From assembly GCA_024279945.1 (NCBI GenBank), contig JAJRRA010000080.1, positions 1 through 64,000 of the forward strand: a DNA stretch of 64,000 nt, written 5' to 3'. Source of the DNA: Gammaproteobacteria bacterium. Lineage in GTDB: Bacteria > Pseudomonadota > Gammaproteobacteria > Xanthomonadales > SZUA-36. Each line of letters opens with the position of its first letter. Position 1 is the first letter of the stretch. Below the pieces are notes generated by a model. The model saw only the letters and a list, made by a program, of their open reading frames with translations, made no database searches and had not been told where the DNA came from. Of this stretch, positions 58,644 to 64,000 are shown in pieces. Both the position numbers and the translations under genes were made by a program.

Positions 58644-60548
58644 CGCCATCCGATTTGTTGGGGCCACCTCTTGTGAGCGAATGTTGACATATTTGATCAG
58701 GTCTGAGCGCACATGGTCGACAGATTCTTCTAATAAACAGACTCGTGACCATACGTCGAGATGCAACAGCCGCATTTTTAACTCTTGATCAGCCTCTTCC
58801 AGAGTGGCCGCAATTTGTTTCATAGACAGTTCGAACTGATCCTGAATAAATGAGTTTTTGAAATATTCAGCGGCTACAACCATGCGTTCTGCAGTCGTTG
58901 TCCAAAACCCCATTTTTACACGTTGGCTCAGCTTCCGAGGAATCCAGCGATCCGCAACTTTACGAATGACCCATTTATCCCGAATGAAGGGATGTGCGCG
59001 TTCAAGTGTTTTGGGTGAAAAGCGCAGTTTAAAGCGTTTTGGCATATTAACGGCTGAATGGACTACATGGTGATCTAAAAATGGAAATCGTGACTCAATA
59101 CTCGCCTCCATTCCCTGACTGTCGTTGCGATGGAGTAGAGTTCGCAAGTGGAAATTCAAGTAATCAATAGACGTCAGATGATCCTGGTTGATTTGAGTGG
59201 AGTTGAGGCGGGCGATTCTGTTTCGTGCCTGAGTTCTGTCATCTGCAATTTCTCGCTGATTAAACATGTCACGCAGAACGTTATGATTATTTGAGTTTTG
59301 TGGCCAGAGAATATGACCCAGTTCAGGGATTTTATGTACTAACCGCTGAAGTTTAGTGCCTAGCTGGTAGTAAGCGTTGACCAGAGTCTCTCGTCCCATC
59401 CATGGATAGCCAAGAAACAGCTCATCTGCGCCTTCTCCGCTTAACAAGCCTTTGATCCCGTTATCGCGCGCCAACCTTGAGACCATCATAAAAGGAGCGC
59501 AATTGGGGTGGTAAGTATAGGGGTGTTCATAATGCCTGATTACATCAGGCATCATGGTAATGAAGTCAGACTCTTTTACATCAACAACATTAAGATCCAA
59601 TTTGAGGTGCTGACTTAAAGCTTTTGCCGCATTGACCTCACTCCACGGGCCTACTACGTTGGCATGGAAAATAGCCAAATTAGAGTGCACCTTGCGCGCC
59701 ATTGCCACCAGCAGGGATGAGTCTACTCCACCGCTACAGTATGCTCCCACTGGAGCATCTGCGAACATATGGCTTTCGACACTACGGTACATGAGCTCTT
59801 CAGTATGATCTACAATTTTCCTGGGTGAGAAGCCCTGAAGTTTTTCCGCATGGTCGGGGTCAAGAAAATCGGGCATAGAAAAAAATGTTTCACAACGAAG
59901 TTCTCTCCCTGGCGCGATAACTATGTAACTTCCAGGAGTTACAGATGTGACTCCTTTATAGAAGGTAGCTCCTTTTGTCGGGCCGCCAAAACCCAGTAGA
60001 TAAGAAGATATTGGAAAAGGATTGAAGTCGAAATTAATCCATGGCCTAAAAGCTTTCACTTCAGAAGAAAAGATAAATCGGTCATTATCTTTGTAGATAT
60101 AGAGAGGTTTCATTCCAAACCTGTCACGAGCTAAAAGTAGTGTCCCTTTTTCTTTGTCAAAGTAAGAGAAGGCAAACATACCTTCAAGTCTGGCTAACAG
60201 CTTGTCAGAACCGATATGTATCAGCCCTTTCAGGAGAACCTCGGTGTCACTGCTTGTACTAAAATGTATGGATTGTTGCTCAAGTTCCTCCCTTATCTCT
60301 TTGAAGTTATATATTTCACCATTATAAACAAGAGCGTATCGCTTACTTTCGTCCCAAAAAGGTTGGTTGCTTCTTGGATCCGGGTCAACAAGAGCAAGCC
60401 GCGCATGAGCAAAAGCAAAACGGCCTGACGAGTAGGTGCCAGAGGCATCCGGTCCTCTGTGATGGAGCAGGTGAAGCGAAGCTTTGAGTTTACTGGCTGG
60501 AAGAGTAGCTTCTGAGGAGAGACTAACAACACCGAAAATACCACACAT
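58638..60548 (-). CDS. asnB: Glutamine-hydrolysing asparagine synthetase
   Basis: A 636-residue enzyme. Cys2 starts the class II glutaminase domain (MCGIFGVV, LLHHRGPDASG, YNGEIYNF), and the synthetase domain has the PPi loop YCSGGVDSSL (about 270) and LLSGEGADELFLGYPW. It amidates aspartate or a related carboxylate with glutamine. The C-terminus (about 480-636) is longer than E. coli AsnB. GC is clearly lower than that of its neighbours (many A/T third positions), suggesting recent acquisition; asnB-like genes are frequent in O-antigen islands. Confidence 0.92.
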   Translation of the reverse strand: MCGIFGVVSLSSEATLPASKLKASLHLLHHRGPDASGTYSSGRFAFAHARLALVDPDPRSNQPFWDESKRYALVYNGEIYNFKEIREELEQQSIHFSTSSDTEVLLKGLIHIGSDKLLARLEGMFAFSYFDKEKGTLLLARDRFGMKPLYIYKDNDRFIFSSEVKAFRPWINFDFNPFPISSYLLGFGGPTKGATFYKGVTSVTPGSYIVIAPGRELRCETFFSMPDFLDPDHAEKLQGFSPRKIVDHTEELMYRSVESHMFADAPVGAYCSGGVDSSLLVAMARKVHSNLAIFHANVVGPWSEVNAAKALSQHLKLDLNVVDVKESDFITMMPDVIRHYEHPYTYHPNCAPFMMVSRLARDNGIKGLLSGEGADELFLGYPWMGRETLVNAYYQLGTKLQRLVHKIPELGHILWPQNSNNHNVLRDMFNQREIADDRTQARNRIARLNSTQINQDHLTSIDYLNFHLRTLLHRNDSQGMEASIESRFPFLDHHVVHSAVNMPKRFKLRFSPKTLERAHPFIRDKWVIRKVADRWIPRKLSQRVKMGFWTTTAERMVVAAEYFKNSFIQDQFELSMKQIAATLEEADQELKMRLLHLDVWSRVCLLEESVDHVRSDLIKYVNIRSQEVAPTNRMAL

Positions 60549-60708
60549 TGTTCTTTACCTATATGTTTGGTGGGTAACTTTGAGGGTATATGGTGGTTCT
60601 CCCCCGATCCCACGGAGATTCAGTTAAGAGCAGTCTGATGGGATACCTTTAGCTTACGTCTTTTCCTGTGCTTGTAAAATGCTTCGGTGTAATCGACGTC
60701 CATAAGCG

Positions 60709-60743
60709 GCAAACCGGACTGGTGCCGCTTCGCGCTCCGGACG
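60709..60743 (+). repeat. Dispersed family C repeat, copy 2
   Basis: A 35-bp sequence starting GCAAACC and ending CTCCGGACG matches 22578-22612 at 31 of 35 positions, in the same orientation. It is 15 bp past the ligA stop, in the 209-bp spacer between asnB and ligA, which otherwise shows nothing. Confidence 0.8.
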
Positions 60744-60757
60744 ACAGAGTAAGGGAC

Positions 60758-63524
<2,767 letters not shown>

Positions 63525-63548
63525 TGCCCGTATTCCGTCAAAAATCCA

Positions 63549-64000
63549 TTAACTGTCAGCCAGTTTTGCCGCTTCGTCAACATCGACCTGAACCAGCCGG
63601 GAGACGCCGGGCTCACTCATGGTTACACCGCTCACCTGGTGCGCCATTTCCATGGTGATTTTGTTGTGCGTTACAAACACGAATTGCACCGTATCCGACA
63701 TTTCCTTCACCATGCTGCAAAAACGGGCCACGTTGGCATCATCCAATGGTGCGTCAACCTCGTCAAGCATGCAGAATGGCGCCGGGTTCAGGCGAAAGAT
63801 GGCAAAGACAAATGAAACGGCGGTCAGCGCTTTTTCGCCACCGGACAACAGGTGCAGGTTGCTGATCCGCTTGCCGGGAGGCTGAGCCATAATACTCACA
63901 CCGGTGGTCAGCAAATCTTCCCCGGTAAGCTCCAGGTACGCGTAGCCGCCACCAAACAGGCGGGGAAACAGTTCCTGCACGCCCTTGTTTACCTTCTCGA
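63549..64000 (-). CDS. smc: Chromosome segregation protein SMC, C-terminal part
   Basis: Only the C-terminal 150 residues are in the window; the frame stays open through position 64000. It shows [24 protein letters not shown], the ABC signature [17 protein letters not shown], Walker [17 protein letters not shown] and the H-loop [13 protein letters not shown]. With the missing N-terminal part, it forms the ATPase head of SMC (MukB-like function), which compacts chromosomes. The cluster smc-zipA-ligA is standard. Confidence 0.97.
   Translation of the reverse strand, partial: EKVNKGVQELFPRLFGGGYAYLELTGEDLLTTGVSIMAQPPGKRISNLHLLSGGEKALTAVSFVFAIFRLNPAPFCMLDEVDAPLDDANVARFCSMVKEMSDTVQFVFVTHNKITMEMAHQVSGVTMSEPGVSRLVQVDVDEAAKLADS

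Overview
The window reads as chromosomal DNA of a free-living, probably marine gammaproteobacterium. Evidence: the smc-zipA-ligA order at the right edge is a gammaproteobacterial hallmark; there are two large TonB-dependent receptors, a FimT-like pseudopilin, a Vps/Eps-type exopolysaccharide operon and many outer-membrane and lipoprotein genes. Coding is dense and GC-rich. No phage, integrase, transposase or CRISPR array is present. The genus cannot be told from the sequence.

Layout. 0.3-11.3 kb: a leftward exopolysaccharide (EPS) operon running beta-barrel protein, Wza-like export protein, Wzc-like tyrosine kinase, VpsP-like protein, phosphoesterase, Sel1-SPOR protein, O-antigen-ligase-like protein, WecA-like transferase, UDP-xylose synthase. 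No other glycosyltransferase is seen, so more of the locus probably lies left of the window. A divergent secreted protein of unknown function and a FecR-domain protein sit at its head. 13.7-28.5 kb: housekeeping and mixed genes (GST, GIY-YIG nuclease, HAD phosphatase lipoprotein, tRNA-Ser, AhpD-like protein, EEP nuclease, SufU-like scaffold, UvrB, aminotransferase, pseudopilin, tRNA-Asn, membrane glycosyltransferase, aldo/keto reductase, NSS transporter). 28.6-46.2 kb: an uptake and catabolic region (TonB receptor, LLM flavin oxidoreductase, frameshifted UbiD decarboxylase, MFS transporter, aldehyde dehydrogenase, HisC-like aminotransferase, nitrilase-family enzyme, phytoene-dehydrogenase-like oxidoreductase, FadR-type regulator, DUF819 transporter, ThDP enzyme, exported flavin-reductase-like protein). 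46.3-50.4 kb: a TPP-riboswitch-controlled thiamine salvage operon (TonB receptor, thiamine-binding protein, PnuT, thiamine kinase-like). 50.4-64 kb: AraC regulator, paired SYLF proteins, Fhs, lipid kinase, DUF481 protein, lipoprotein, an AT-richer asparagine synthetase, then ligA-zipA-smc.

The most unusual feature is short palindromic repeats. Family A (REP-like; TAAGAG plus a GC hairpin) forms tandem arrays in the EPS operon and supplies the stop codons of two genes. Family B is a 38-bp imperfect palindrome (starts CGTCATCCCGGA, ends TCCGGGATCCAG). Ten full copies, all exactly 38 bp, occur mostly as inverted pairs. One pair brackets a GIY-YIG nuclease gene like terminal inverted repeats. Two clusters have invaded the Sel1-SPOR gene, where they are read in frame as repeat peptides, and other clusters lie beside both tRNA genes. 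This nuclease-plus-palindrome arrangement is the best candidate here for an undescribed mobile system.
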